Shown: positions 11,439-22,660 of the stretch, one piece after another
Numbering within the stretch: position 1 is the first letter of the stretch
Layout: each line of letters starts with the position of its first letter
Assembly (NCBI GenBank): GCA_015039365.1
Contig: WION01000042.1
Span: 62,001-126,000 of the forward strand
Reading direction: 5' to 3'
DNA length: 64,000 bases
Origin: Amanita rubescens
Taxonomy: Eukaryota; Basidiomycota; Agaricomycetes; Agaricales; Amanitaceae
Notes under the pieces: model-generated
Told to the model about the DNA's origin: nothing
Seen by the model: the letters and a program-made list of their open reading frames with translations, nothing else
Database searches by the model: none
Position numbers and translations under genes: made by a program

Positions 11439-12254
11439 TCAATGAGTTTCCCTGCCCGGAACGACTGGGACGGGATGTGATATCGACACCCACGGATGGA
11501 TGGTCCAAGTTCTCCTCGCCTTTGCCAGCCTCGACACACGGGCTTCACTCTCGTCCGCTGATATCCCAACTACAACAACTTTCCTTCCCAATTCGGGCGA
11601 ATCATCCACCTCACCTTCCTCCCCTCGTTCTTCCTCAATTACATCGTTCTCCCTCAAGTCAATTTCACCATCAAACACCTCCTCCGGTCGCGTTGGTAGT
11701 CGTTCATCTGCGTGTCCCCTTCTGTTTGCGCCACCAACGGAAAATATGTTCGACAATTCCATCAATGGTGCTGCGATCGAGGTAGAGATGAACTCGGATG
11801 CGTCATCTATGATAGTCCGTGGCTTGCGCAACGGAACCGAGGTGAGCAAGTAACGCTTGTTTTTCCAAGCCTCAGATGGCTGGGGACTCGGCGGAGGATA
11901 CGTTGGATCGCTTTCAAATGTCACCGTAATTTCGCCTGTGGTCTGAGAGTAGGAAAAACGGGGCAGAGGATGCGAATACAAGTTCGGGTATGGGTACGAA
12001 ACAGGTCTTCTGTGTCGTAGAACTAGTTTTCCATCTGATCTATGCCATGAAGAGCGTGTCCTTTATGCAAGAATTGAACTTACCCTCGACATCAATTGCG
12101 TGGCCCGATGACCTCGAGCATAATGCACCTGAAGTATCAACGAAGAATACCTGAAATGGTCCTTCTGTAAACGGTCATGGCAATTATCATCAGACGCACC
12201 TGGTTGTTGGAATTGGGATTGCGTAAGGCTACGGTAGTTGAGCCGGGCCGACAT
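11439..12254 (-). CDS. conserved protein of unknown function, three exons
   Basis: The best model has exons 12254-12200, 12164-12084 and 12034-11439. The introns are 35 bp (GTGCGT...TACAG) and 49 bp (GTAAGT...ATCAG), and the protein has 243 residues. The N-terminal half looks conserved: QVFFVDTSGALCSRSSGH, then LVLRHRRPVSYPYPNLYSH and FSYSQTTGEITVTF. The middle has RYLLTSVPLRKPRTIIDDAS. The C-terminal part is acidic (ENDVIEEERGEEGEVDD) and probably disordered. There is no signal peptide or transmembrane helix. The 35-bp first intron is short even for basidiomycetes but is the only one that keeps the frame. It is divergent from the BTB gene starting at 12323, with 68 bp between starts. I do not recognise a function. 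Confidence 0.65.
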
Positions 12255-12322
12255 TTTGACGACTTATCAACTTGTGAACCCCTGTCCAGAAGCTTCTAGT
12301 AGGATCCATCAGACCTGAGGCG

Positions 12323-13442
12323 ATGGCCAATCAACTTTTTCTACGCAGCCCTAGCCTTGACCGTGCTACTGCGACGCCTATGGACGCTATTCCCAATTCT
12401 GAATGCTTCTTGGAGAGTTCTATTATATCAGTTATTGTACGTTTACACCTGCAAAACATGTTTCAAGGGCGCACATCTTTTCGTCTGGCAGGTCGAGGAC
12501 ACAAAGTTCCGCCTGGACTCCTACTTCCTTCAAAGAGAGTCGGAAACATTGAAAGGTATTATCGCTGCTTCCAAGGCTGACTCGATCCGCCTCGAGGGTG
12601 CCACTGTCGCCGAGTTCAGGGCTCTATGGAGATACTTTTACGAAGGGTGAGCCTTACTGATCCTTAGCATCACCCACTCGCGCTCAAACATCAGCCTCCA
12701 GGATGTACGATGACTACAAGCCCTCGACCACCGAATGGATGGACCTCCTCGCCATCGCCAACACCTATGGCTTCACCAAAGTCTACCGCCGCGCTATCTA
12801 CGAGATCGACGACCTTGACGGCGCCATCGACCCCATCGAGCAAATCCTCCTCGCCAAGCGCCTCAAGGTCAACCGATGGCTCGCCCCGCCTATGCCGCCC
12901 TCTGCTCACGCACGGACCCCATCACTGCTTCCGAAGCCGAGAAGCTTGGCATGTACACCTTCGTCGCGCTCGTCGCCGCCCGCGAGAGCTTCTACCGAGA
13001 TAACTCTCCTCTCAACACCTCCACAGTGAATCCAGTGTCCTTAGTGACGCCCAACCTCCGCTGCTGTGGCTTCACCCCAGCCCAGCTCACTGTGAGTTCC
13101 ACTGGAGGTCGGAACTGCCCCAGCTGCGGTCAAGAGGTCATCCGCGCACCCACCTCCAAAGTAATGACGATCAACGGCAACAGGCAGTGCTGCGGTTACG
13201 AGCCACACCAGTGGCCGAACCAGCCGGACGGCAGTCGGCGCTGCCCAAACTGCAAAGGCATCGTCGTGCCTGCAATCAAGTTTCCTCAAGAAAGAGCTCT
13301 TGCCATCGTGAATCGGGTCTTCGGTCTGGAGGACAACGTGGGCGAGGCGGTAGAAACTTCCCTTGACGATAAGGATGAACCCCCGAAAGAGGACGCTAAG
13401 GCAGGTGGTGCTAAGAAGAAGAAAGGCAAGAACTTGAAGTAG
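12323..13442 (+). pseudogene. BTB/POZ-domain protein with one-base frameshift
   Basis: The exons are 12323-12436, 12492-12646 and 12702-13442, all with good GT...AG introns. The N-terminus is a BTB/POZ fold of the kind expanded in agaricomycetes (SECFLESSIIS, VEDTKFRLDSYFLQRESE, LWRYFYEG, DPIEQILLAKRLKVNRWL). In this family WL is normally followed by PAYxxLCxR. Here that motif is found, but one base out of frame: the bases after Trp-Leu-Ala-Pro at about 12885-12889 are one short. The second frame then stays open for about 185 codons, carrying two Cys-rich zinc-ribbon-like units (CCGF...CPSCG and CCGY...CPNCK) and a Lys-rich C-terminus. Without the lost base the protein would be about 336 residues. 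The long intact downstream frame points to a very recent mutation or a sequencing error. Confidence 0.75.
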
Positions 13443-14802
13443 TAGTATGTATGGTTCTTGCATGATGCTAGTATATCCAGTGTATTGTATCTGAAATTCA
13501 TGTTGCATGTAGGGTCCCATTCTTGTAACATTCGTTCGGACGTGTTTGACGCACCCGGGCCGCGAGTCTTTTTCATATCTAAACTTCATCTCACACCACC
13601 CTTCATCGACGCGCGCCGTGTGGCAATGAAGAACTGGAGATTTCCGAGTAATAACTTTGTGTGGACGAGCAGTCCGATAACGAAGCTTCGAGGTTCGAGT
13701 CCGGGACTCCAAACTAAGGGCATCCATCAGCACCCGTGCCTGCATCCACTCAAGGAGTCAAACTCGAGCTCAGACAATGCTTTAGAGGTCCGTCCGTGGC
13801 CATGCACTATAGCTTATGAGTCAACGAGTTTAAGAGTCACTAAGATGTCCATCCGAAGCTCGAGCTCAGATTGGAGGGGCAACCGGACCGCGCCTAGGTG
13901 CCACTCAGACCCGAGTTCGAGTTCAGTAATGAGGCCGCCAGTGACGGACGATGCAGTATGGTCTTAACGTTGATAAATTCAAACCAGTACGTGGATTTAT
14001 CTTTCTATGTAATTTCTGCGGTTCCTTATGTGGCAGTGTGTGCCACGTACGCTCCAACGGCAAAACTTCTGGTTCGGAAATGGAAAGGTCCGTCCGCCTT
14101 TCATAGTCTCTCAGTCTCGATTCTTACCCTGCGCAGTTGCTTTCGATCATTCTCGTCGGATTCAAGCGCGACCCACACGCTATTGAGCGGAATAGCTCGA
14201 AATTAGGAACGGTATATACCTCCCGCGGCCAAAGTTATGTTTAGACTTTTTTGAAACACGTACATTCTTAAACGAATTCAGTTTCCTCCGGCATGAAGAG
14301 GGTTCAATGAGCCACCAGAACCAGACAAGAATGAGCTGGTCGAACACGTAAATCGAGAAAATGTCGTCCGACGATGAGTGACCGTTAGCTTGCGGGTGGC
14401 TGCTAATCTGCACCGGTCCCTCACTCGCAAGTGACTCCACCATAATAGATACATTGACATCGACTATGCGGACAGGCTGGACCGTTTTATAGCGCATACG
14501 GGCTTGTATCATGTCTCGTGAATTGCCGCACTCTGACGGTCTGACCAGTCCTTTTCAGGCCTCGGAAAAAGAGGTAATGGCTGTTCATCTCTCGTTAACT
14601 TGTCAATTATGTATTTAATAGATTGCGTTAATGTTAATGTAATCAGTTGTGATGTATATATATTACATGCTATTACACGTAATTTCAGAGTTTGGATTTT
14701 ACCCCAGTGTCATCAGGAACACTACCCACAGCATCGACCCTGGAATCATCAAGACAAGTACTAGTACAGGTACCCTTCCCCGGTGCTTCTAGGGCTTCCC
14801 GG
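13443..14802. other. no supported gene
   Basis: No convincing gene was found. A pol III B-box-like string (GGTTCGAGTCC) at about 13691 was examined and does not fold into a tRNA arm. Confidence 0.45.
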
Positions 14803-15287
14803 TCAAGGATGTCCCACTTTGTGGAATACCTGGACGTCATATGGGAGTGCTCCGGCGAGTTGATTAATTAGGATTTTAAAATGAAACATCTCCTGTGCCC
14901 CCTTTTCAACGACATCATGAGCATTGTCGAGGTCTGGCCAATACACCTCGAAACCTTTATCCACAAACGGGAGTGCGTGAGAACCACCAAAGTCCCAGTC
15001 GAGGATCGCAAATATACGGCGGGGAGAAGAATGACTAAATGTTGACTTATATGGTGGGATCAACTTTAAAGAGAAAGCGGAACATACCTCACTATGACGT
15101 TCCGCCCATGCAGATCGCCGTGCCGCAACACGAACGGGTACTCGCAGTTGTATGGATGAGCTATGAAATCGTCGCTCTTGCTCTTTACACGCTCGAATGC
15201 ATCCTCGGGCGTCAAGTTGGAAAGCTGATCACTCATCTCCGCTCTGAATTTTGTTTCATGAGCCGAGAGCGTGTCCTTGTGCAGCAT
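14803..15287 (-). pseudogene. APH/choline-kinase family phosphotransferase, 5'-truncated
   Basis: Two exons (15287-15088 and 15034-14803) flank a 53-bp intron (GTATGT...TTTAG). The catalytic loop reads FVLRHGDLHGRNVIV and the metal-binding segment, just after the intron, FAILDWDFGGSHALPF. These are the two signature motifs of the aminoglycoside phosphotransferase (APH) fold. Only the C-terminal half of such an enzyme is present. The N-lobe should lie above 15290, but there the sequence changes abruptly into the HNH-gene duplication (breakpoint about 15291). The gene therefore seems to have been cut by that duplication. It is not a close relative of the intact APH gene at 17743-18555, which has HGDLSSRN. 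Confidence 0.75.
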
Positions 15288-15290
15288 TTA

Positions 15291-16678
15291 GATTAATCTT
15301 TTGTAGAATCAAGCCATGTTCGGACTTTCTCCTGGGTCTTTTCTGCCTTCATTGTACGTGCTTGACGCTGACCCTCCCTCGCATTGTGCATCCATAACCC
15401 CAAGATAATGTCAGCAATGTCAGGGGTCTGAGAGTCCGCAGCATGGGCTTCCTGCTTTTTCCTCTCTCGCCTGGCAGTCCGCGCATGACGATCAAGCTGC
15501 TGCTGGCGACGTTCCTGATCAACACCTGATACATCAACATGTGGCTCCCCGTCACTGCCGTCACCACCACCATCATTCTCGTCGTCGTCGTTAGCATCAT
15601 CATCATAGTAAATATGCCTGGTGCGTTGTCGGGCCAAGTTCACAAATTGAGGCACCCCCCAGCTGTTGAGGGCAGCACAACCATAGGCGACGTCGAAGAG
15701 AAGAGGTGGTGGCCAGTCATCATGGTCCACATGTTGCCTCGCATCCGAGTTGTGAGGTGCCAGAATCCTGGTGCCAATATCAGGGGCATTGAAATGCTGA
15801 ATCGTAAGGCGACGGTCTGCTAGCGATGGATCGAAGCCCAGATGCCCGGCACTGGGTTGCATGACGAGGGCCACGTCGTTGACAGACATCGCGAAATTGG
15901 GGGTCTACGAATTAGTTCAACCACATGGAAGACAACTGGGCAAAATAACTAACTTGCAAAAAAGCGACCATAGAGGTCCCAAATGGCCTGTGTAGCGAAA
16001 CTTGAAGCAGGATTCCGTTACGTGGATCGTTGATGTCATTTAAGGGTGGATCCAAAACTTCATTCCTATGATTGGCGAGACCACACACGTACTGGGCCTG
16101 GAATGAGAACTGGGAGTGATTCAAATATTCAGAACACACCTGGCTTCCCTTTGCGTGAGGAATGATATGACACGCCTGAAAGTTTGATGTCGCACCAGTC
16201 ATCAGACAGGTTCCGTCGCGATCAGTCACCCCCTGTGCGAAATCGGCCCGGCGAATGGAGATACTTGATGAATCTGAAGTCCTGTCGTCCATCAAAGCAG
16301 GGTCAAGCAGAAACGGATCTGACATTGAATGAGCATTGAGCATTGAGGGGTCCTTGGACGCCGAAATATGACTTGCCTTGTGAGTTGGGTATATAGTAAT
16401 AAACACCAGCCTGCATATCAACCTCAGAATACGGGACCACTGGGCCAGCGGCGGACCGGAAGATGTGGCCTTCGGTGCCATAGATCGTAAACCCGACATA
16501 CCGCAACCAGCTAAGAGGGTGCACTGAGAAGCGCTGACACGTCTCAACAGGAATGGATAGCGCATGCTGGTATTCACCATCGATTGGCATCTGGAGCTCA
16601 ACCATGGCGGCCATCTTGGATGTTGAAATGTTGGTGACGAGTCTGCGTCCGTGCCCATAGGCTCACGTGCCTCTCCGA
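15291..16678. repeat. segmental duplication, copy B (HNH gene)
   Basis: Counterpart of 10095-11385. It differs mainly by about 78 extra bases coding for an acidic stretch and by a 7-bp tandem duplication at 16332-16345. It abuts the truncated APH gene at its left end. Confidence 0.85.
15293..16614 (-). pseudogene. HNH-domain protein, duplicated copy broken by a 7-bp tandem duplication
   Basis: This copy has the same two-exon structure as the gene at 10097-11333, starting at 16614. The heptamer AGCATTG is present twice in a row at 16332-16345 but once in the sister copy. This shifts the frame after about 90 codons, and translation would stop soon after (103 residues in all). Downstream the original frame is otherwise open, with the HNH residues (CHIIPHAKGS and NGILL...HRPFG) still present. 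It also keeps an Asp/Gly-rich spacer (DDENDGGGDGSDGEP) that the intact copy lacks. A late-starting protein from an internal Met is possible but would lack the N-terminal region. Confidence 0.8.
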
Positions 16679-17742
16679 TACTAAGTCTACGAAATATGCA
16701 AGAGGTGCAAAAGGTGTGTGACGCAACGCTGACCTGTCCATTTTCTCGAAATGGTTTTACTGATCCTTGTTGCTCGCATACCCGGACAGTTCTGAATATC
16801 CTGGATGGCAGTTCAAGAAGACTTCGTGATCGGATGCTATAGCGCTTTGGCATGGCCTCAGTCCAGCTGCCTTGGTGTAAACTAAGTCTCATCGCTTGTA
16901 TGTCTCCCTGAGATATCTACCACAGAGTTCTAACCCAATGCAGAGTATAACCCTGCTACTTTGACGAGCCTGAGAAGTTCAAGCCATCCTGATGGAACAA
17001 AGTTAACATTGACTCGGACGTTTTTTCTGCCTTTAGCATCGGCGAGTGTTCACGGCTCCATCATTGTGTTTTATGTCTGATGCCTATGCATCGGTTAGGC
17101 CAACGGGCGTGTATATAGTAGGCCGAAGGTTTGCCACCGTGGAAGGGGTATCGTTCTTGAGTGTCCTGTTACGTGACTGGAGAGTCGAATCGATGCTCTC
17201 CGGCGGGGAAACGATCCAATCATGGATGGAGCGAGTTTTCCAGGGATATGCAAGTTTTACGCTTGGTATAAGTGATGTCCCGGTGAAGTTATCCAGCGTT
17301 CAAACGGTGTTCGGTATTTTGAGCACTCTGCCAGTTGTCTTGTCGTGATGAAGTCCATTGACCTCATTCCAAACGTATAGGTAGCTCTAAGCCTTAATAC
17401 TAGAATTCAGAATCATCCAGTCCACGGCAAACTTTACAGGCGTCTATTGAGGGTGAGAAAAGCATTGTGCACCGCTGTAATCTTCGCACAAGCCATATTT
17501 CAAGTCAAAGATACAAGTTGCCGCATGTTCGATCCACGTTTTCGTTCTGCAATCGTCCTCTCCTTTCTTGTGTCCCTCCTAAAACCACTCCTTTTCGGTG
17601 TGGTACAGCACAAAACTGTTAATGATGATGTGGATCAATTCCTTTTACATAAGTACGTAATGGTCACCACCAGATATCCATGAAACTCCAACCAGTCACA
17701 CGAATATGGGACCTAAATAGACAAAATCATCCGATCATTGCA
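16679..17742. other. no supported gene
   Basis: Open frames occur on both strands but none has a recognised domain. The homology to the HNH-gene flank ends near 16678. Confidence 0.45.
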
Positions 17743-18555
17743 CTACCTCGGCTCGCCCTCGAGGATCTTGTCAAAGATCTTGTTATATAAAAGACCAACT
17801 GGGGATGGAACGCCAGTGACGTTGCGCAGGGCCGTCCGCCATCCACCGTGATAAGCACCTCTGTCCATAAGCGCCGCTTCCCAATAATCTGGGTACAGTC
17901 CAAAAGTATCCCAGTCGACGATCGCCGAGATTGTACCTCCTCGAACAAGAATGTTGCGGGAACTCAAGTCGCCGTGAGCGGGGACGATGGAATAGAATTG
18001 GATGTCAGGCAGAGGTTCATAAAGCCCCGACCGGGATAGCCAGTAATTATGAAATTCCTCGATAGACCGAAAGGCCTCTGCAGGTATGACGTCGGCACTT
18101 TCTTCCCAGTACTGTGGCGTGAAAAAATCATTCCTGTAAGGATGACCTTTCCGATCACCCAATACCTGAATGGGCAAAGGAAGGTGGCGTATTTGCTGGA
18201 CGATGTCGGCCAGCTGTATGGCGATGCTTTGTAACTGTTCCGGCGTCAAGTCAGATGCAGCTTGCGCGAGTTGCTTCCCACCGACGCATTCCATCACAAG
18301 GTGGCCCACGCCATCTTGCTCGAAGGCCATTAATACTCGGGGAACAGGAATAGACGTATTCTGTCGGATGTACAGGAAATTTTGGGCCTCCTCGAGCAGG
18401 TAATTAACATCGTGTTTCACACATCGACCATCTCGAAGATCGTGAAAGGTTGCAAAAGGCTTACAAGAAGCTACTTTCGCCCATTCCAACCGTTCTAAGA
18501 TCTGGCTGATGGAATCTTTGCTGGGGTTGAATATGGAGTCATGTTCGTATGTCAC
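17743..18555 (-). CDS. APH family phosphotransferase / kinase-like protein
   Basis: This is a 270-residue single-exon protein with the full APH (aminoglycoside phosphotransferase-like) layout. The N-lobe has a Glu-rich helix (LLEEAQNFLYIRQNTSIPVPRV) and hinge HLVMECVGGKQL. The catalytic loop is VPAHGDLSSRNILV, followed by the metal-binding motif ISAIVDWDTFGLYPDYWE. In fungi such proteins are numerous and mostly uncharacterised. Despite the family name they are not expected to act on aminoglycosides in the host; small-molecule kinases are more likely. The length is typical and all key residues (His-Gly-Asp, Asn, Asp-Trp-Asp) are present. No signal or membrane segment is visible. Confidence 0.8.
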   Translation of the reverse strand: MTYEHDSIFNPSKDSISQILERLEWAKVASCKPFATFHDLRDGRCVKHDVNYLLEEAQNFLYIRQNTSIPVPRVLMAFEQDGVGHLVMECVGGKQLAQAASDLTPEQLQSIAIQLADIVQQIRHLPLPIQVLGDRKGHPYRNDFFTPQYWEESADVIPAEAFRSIEEFHNYWLSRSGLYEPLPDIQFYSIVPAHGDLSSRNILVRGGTISAIVDWDTFGLYPDYWEAALMDRGAYHGGWRTALRNVTGVPSPVGLLYNKIFDKILEGEPR

Positions 18556-18854
18556 TTCTGCGGATTTGTATCAATCTTTGTCCATCTTCAAGACGATCGG
18601 ACGTACAGACCTTTGGAGGCATTTTGAGAGGTGAGAACAGCTGGCGGCATGGCAGTAGAATACCAATCAAGCTGCAGGCTTTGCTCGCAATGCCAACTTA
18701 TGGCGCGATTAAATACGTGAAACAGCTCATGCCTGTGGGAGAGATATAACAAGAAGGGGATATATTTGGGAAGAATCAGATTGCGCCACATTTGGCAGGA
18801 AGTCGATCAAGCTGTCGTTCATCATCATCCATCTCCAGGCTAGCCCCAAGCCTC

Positions 18855-19361
18855 ATGGACGAACACATCCTCAACATGGGCATCCCTGCTGGTCGCGTAA
18901 GGCCCATTGATATAGATCACTTATACCCGGAGAAAGATGGGGACCTCATGGTTGAACTCATCGTCACCGCATCGTCCTCATCGAAGACCCCTCGAGATAG
19001 CCATTGGATGCTCGCTTGGGAATTAGGCCGGGCGGGCCCCAAGACCGTCGTTCATCGACGTGTGAACGTGGTCAGGGAGGTTAACGTACCTCATCTTACA
19101 AACTGGGGCGCCTTAACCAAAACTGCGTCCGCAAACACGATAATTCGCTATCACTCGATCGCATTGAAGGAGATGACTCGCGCACAGCGCGTTGAGCTAG
19201 AGGTTATCGGTAACAACACTCCAGTCAGGAAGCCAGATGGTAACTGGAACTGCCAAGATTGGGTGATTACGGTGTTGAAAGCAGCGGAGGTCGCGGGTTT
19301 GGTAACGAGGGAAGAGTGGGCAGCGGCGGTGGCGGTGGCCGAAACAATAACATTCTCCTAA
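18855..19361 (+). CDS. small fungal protein with conserved His and Cys (papain-like fold suspected)
   Basis: This is a single-exon protein of 168 residues from the chosen Met (MDEHILNMGI). The frame is open to an upstream Met at 18792, but that extension is Ser/Arg-rich and less likely. It contains DSHWMLAWELG near residue 54 and NWNCQDWVITVLKAAEVAGLV near the C-terminus, the pattern typical of a family of fungal hypothetical proteins. A His before a Cys, each in a hydrophobic strand or helix, would fit a permuted NlpC/P60- or papain-like fold, but this is inference. No signal peptide is seen. It is convergent with the AFG2 gene that ends at 19435. Confidence 0.6.
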   Translation: MDEHILNMGIPAGRVRPIDIDHLYPEKDGDLMVELIVTASSSSKTPRDSHWMLAWELGRAGPKTVVHRRVNVVREVNVPHLTNWGALTKTASANTIIRYHSIALKEMTRAQRVELEVIGNNTPVRKPDGNWNCQDWVITVLKAAEVAGLVTREEWAAAVAVAETITFS

Positions 19362-19434
19362 TTACGAGTCGGACTCACTTATCGCCGAGGATTCAACCGT
19401 CTTGTGAAAATTAACACTATTACGGTACGTCGTT

Positions 19435-22400
19435 TCAACAACGGGAATCAGTGTTAAACAAAGCGACTTCCTTCCAGCGTTCAAACTTTTGTATGACAGT
19501 AGATGTTATCTGTCGTTTCATTGTACCAGCTACGACAGTAAATGTTTCCTGAGGGACCTAGAGCGACATTAAATAGTGTTTCTTTTCGAAATTTGTACAT
19601 AGATCTTACGAAGGGAGCATTCATATCTCTTTGCATAGTTAAGATTGCAGCTTCTTGGCAAAGAGCGGTCATTTCTGCTCCAGAACAGCCTTCGGACTGT
19701 AAAGCGATCGTTGTTGGTTCGAGATCAGGGTGCAAATGGAAACGAAGCTCACCAGTCTTGCTATCTCGGCGATGTCGATGTTTGGATCAACGGCCATATT
19801 TATCATGCGAATTCTTAAAATCTCTTCCCTCCCTGCTTGGTCTGGCGGTCCAACATACAACGCACGATCAAATCGACCTGGCCGCATGAGCGCTGAATCC
19901 TATACGAATTGTTTTCAACCTGTTCACTGCGCTTCGATGGAGACCACGTACAATAATTTCAGGCCTATTCGTCGCCGCAATTATGGTCACGCCCTGTAGC
20001 TCTTGTACACCATCCATCTCGTTAAGAAGACTTGTTATGACTCCTTCGTGAGCGGAATTGTCACCGTCTGCCGTACGAGATGACGCAAGAGAGTCAATCT
20101 CATCCTGCACATCAAATCAAATAGAATGCCATCAAACGAGGAAGTTGTGGTCATGGAGCATATACTCACAAAGAATATAATGGAAGGCGAAGAAGCCTTG
20201 GCTTTTCTGAATATTTCTCTCACAGCCCTCTCCGATTCTCCTACAAACTTATTGAGCAACTGTGATCGAACAAATCGTTCAGCTCATCGAAACGACAAGG
20301 TAGATTAGGGGCGCACCTCCGGTCCTTTCACTGCGAGGAAATTCAAGCCGCTCTCACACGCGCATGCGCGCGCCAATATTGTTTTACTACATCCAGGGGG
20401 ACCATAGAGAAGCACGCCTTTGGGAGGTTTAACACCAAGCCTCTTGAAGGCCTCAGGGTGCAACAGAGGCCACTCCACAGTCTCGCGCAGTTTTTTAATT
20501 ACGTGAGCCTGTCCACCAATATCGGCATATCTGATCGGAGGTAACTCTGCAAAGAGCGATCGAAGGGCAGAAGGCCGAACAGAAGGTAAGGAAGCAGAAA
20601 GGTCAGCGAGAGTAAGCGTGAGAGTGACGTCCGACGATCGCGAGTCAAAAGTACTAGAGTGTGACTCAGATGCCAACCAGCGTTTGATGGCGATCGTTCC
20701 TGCTTCACGTACGAGGGCACTCAAATCGGCACCAACGTACCCGTGTGCGCGAGATGAGAATGCGCGGAGTTCATCTTGAGAGATGTTGTGAGGTGTTTTG
20801 GAAAGGAGGACGTTAAGGATGTCGAGACGCTCGTCTGCATCGGGAACACCTGTTGAGCGTAATCAGCGAATATCCTTTAGAACTTTGCTCTGGTTTACCT
20901 ATTTCGATTTCCTTGTCGAACCTTCCTGGTCTTCTCAGCGCAGGGTCAATAGCATTTGGCCTATTGGTCGTTCCGATAACCACTACTCTTCCTTTCCTGT
21001 CGTTCCTCCGCCTTGGCTGGCCCTCATCCTCTTCGCTTTCAGGAGAAGTATCCTCATCCTCCAACCTATCTCCATCGTTGAGGCCATCTCCGCTGTCCAT
21101 CCCATCCAGAATTGTAAGCAATGTTGCCACCACCCGTCTTTCAACTTCCCCTCCTCCACCAGCGCTACCGCCTCCGTCCCCGCCTGCGCCTAAACCAACT
21201 CCACCTTCATCCCTCCTCGGCGCTAATGCGTCTACCTCATCCAAAATAACTATACAAGGGCTTCTTCGTCGTGCTTCCCGAAACACGGCACGCAATTTAG
21301 ATTCAGTCTCACCGTGGTACGCGGAGGAAAGCTCTGGGCCGTTTATGACGAGGACAGACGATCGCGTGGATGCAGCGATGGCACGCGCAAGATGTGTTTT
21401 GCCCGTGCCAGGTGGACCGTGCAGAAGGATACCTCGTGGGGGTTTCAAACCTACGACAATCAAATGATACAGAAAGGTCCAGTACCGGAAATTGAAAAAA
21501 GCGTACCGAAATGCTGAAATAGATCTGGTCGTGTTAAGGGTAGCTCTATCAAATTTCGGATCTCCTGAATTTGCTTGTGCAGTCCACCAACGGATGCATA
21601 TGCATCGGACTCGGAGCGATGTGGTAGGCTTTCAACGTCTGGCTAGGAAACATAAGCAAAGGGTTTTTTGGTTAAGAGGCTAATTTACTCTATGTCCTTG
21701 ATGATGTGCTTGCGCTGCAGAGGTACGAATTGATTTCGACTTGGGAGGGACAATTGATACTGCTGTATCCCAATCAACGAGCCATATGTCGGGTCTTCCG
21801 CGCCTCCGCGGTTGTGGGGATGAACCATCAATTGCCAATTCGTCCATTTCTTGTGCAAGGCGATCATCGGCTGGAGGTGTAACGCGTTGATCTTGATCAT
21901 TTCCAGCTTGATTTCGCCCCATTGGCAATAACGAAGAGATGGAAAAGCGCCGATGAGCTCCTTCGTATGATACACACACGATTTGCGAAGCAGTTATGTA
22001 CTTTAGATCGACTGCGAAAATCAATAAAATCCGGGTTTCCTGAATTTGAGTGGCATACCGAGCACCTCGCGAAGTAGTAGATTTAGCCAGTCCTTATGCT
22101 TCTTGCCATTTTCAATAGAGTTGGTGGCACTGGAGATCCATGACGCGGTTTTCGATTCGACATTTATGATTTCTTTTAGCCGGACGACGCTAGCCTGCTT
22201 GCTTGATGAGAACGAAGGTATTCCTGGCGGCAATTTTGGCATAGCTGGACCAGTAAGTGGGTATATGCGAGCATATTGTCCAACAGCAAGCCGAGCGGTC
22301 GATAGGATGGAGATATCAGCTTGAATGCCTTCGCATATGGGACATAAGACCACTTCAGAACGATTTTGTTTTGTAACGTACAGTCATGAGGTATGCGTAG

Positions 22401-22660
22401 GGAAGGCCATGCGATTCCAATTGCAAAGTCCTGCAAGAAGCTGTATTGTTCAACGCCACTTTCTCAGGAGGGGATGTTCAACTAACCTGTATTTGCTCCG
22501 AGCTCGCGCTGTTAAGGATGACCACAACGTCTCCAGTTGCAATCTTTGCGTTTTTCAGGATGTCTGGATTGAAAAGAATGCGTCTTGCTGTTCGAAAGCT
22601 GTCTGCCGAAGCAGTCTCAGATTCTTCGACCCGGAACTTTTTAGTATGAATGGTTGTCAT
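19435..22660 (-). CDS. AFG2: AFG2/Drg1-type AAA+ ATPase (ribosome biogenesis)
   Basis: I modelled 12 exons: 22660-22487, 22430-22382, 22328-22059, 22011-21689, 21642-21507, 21450-20899, 20849-20317, 20259-20170, 20104-19952, 19899-19753, 19696-19610 and 19548-19435. The introns are about 45-60 bp and the frame is intact throughout (875 residues). The order is an N-domain (about residues 1-290), AAA D1 with Walker A GPPGTGKT and Walker [11 protein letters not shown], then AAA D2 with Walker A GPPGCSKT and Walker B SIIFFDEID. The GCSKT variant is typical of Afg2/SPATA5 rather than Cdc48. D1 carries Gly-rich and acidic insertions around the second region of homology. The C-terminus ([19 protein letters not shown]) matches the family ending. 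By family knowledge it is a hexameric cytoplasmic ATPase that releases Rlp24 and recycles factors from pre-60S particles. It is head to head with GPI16. Confidence 0.92.

Noticed and set aside
11500..11853. Plus-strand Ser/Thr/Pro-rich open frame
   Set aside because: It is the antisense shadow of the acidic C-terminal exon of the gene at 11439-12254, which has splice sites and conserved blocks.
13680..13720. tRNA gene suggested by B-box-like GGTTCGAGTCC
   Set aside because: The flanking bases do not form a five-pair T stem, and no D arm, anticodon arm or acceptor stem can be built upstream.
16614..16892. Longer minus-strand start for the second HNH copy
   Set aside because: The extension is in the wrong frame relative to the conserved start and exists only because the 7-bp duplication joins an unrelated frame to the downstream HNH part.
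20853..21467. Plus-strand Ser/Pro-rich open frame of about 200 codons
   Set aside because: Antisense shadow of the AFG2 D1 exon; the opposite strand has Walker A and B motifs and clean exon junctions.
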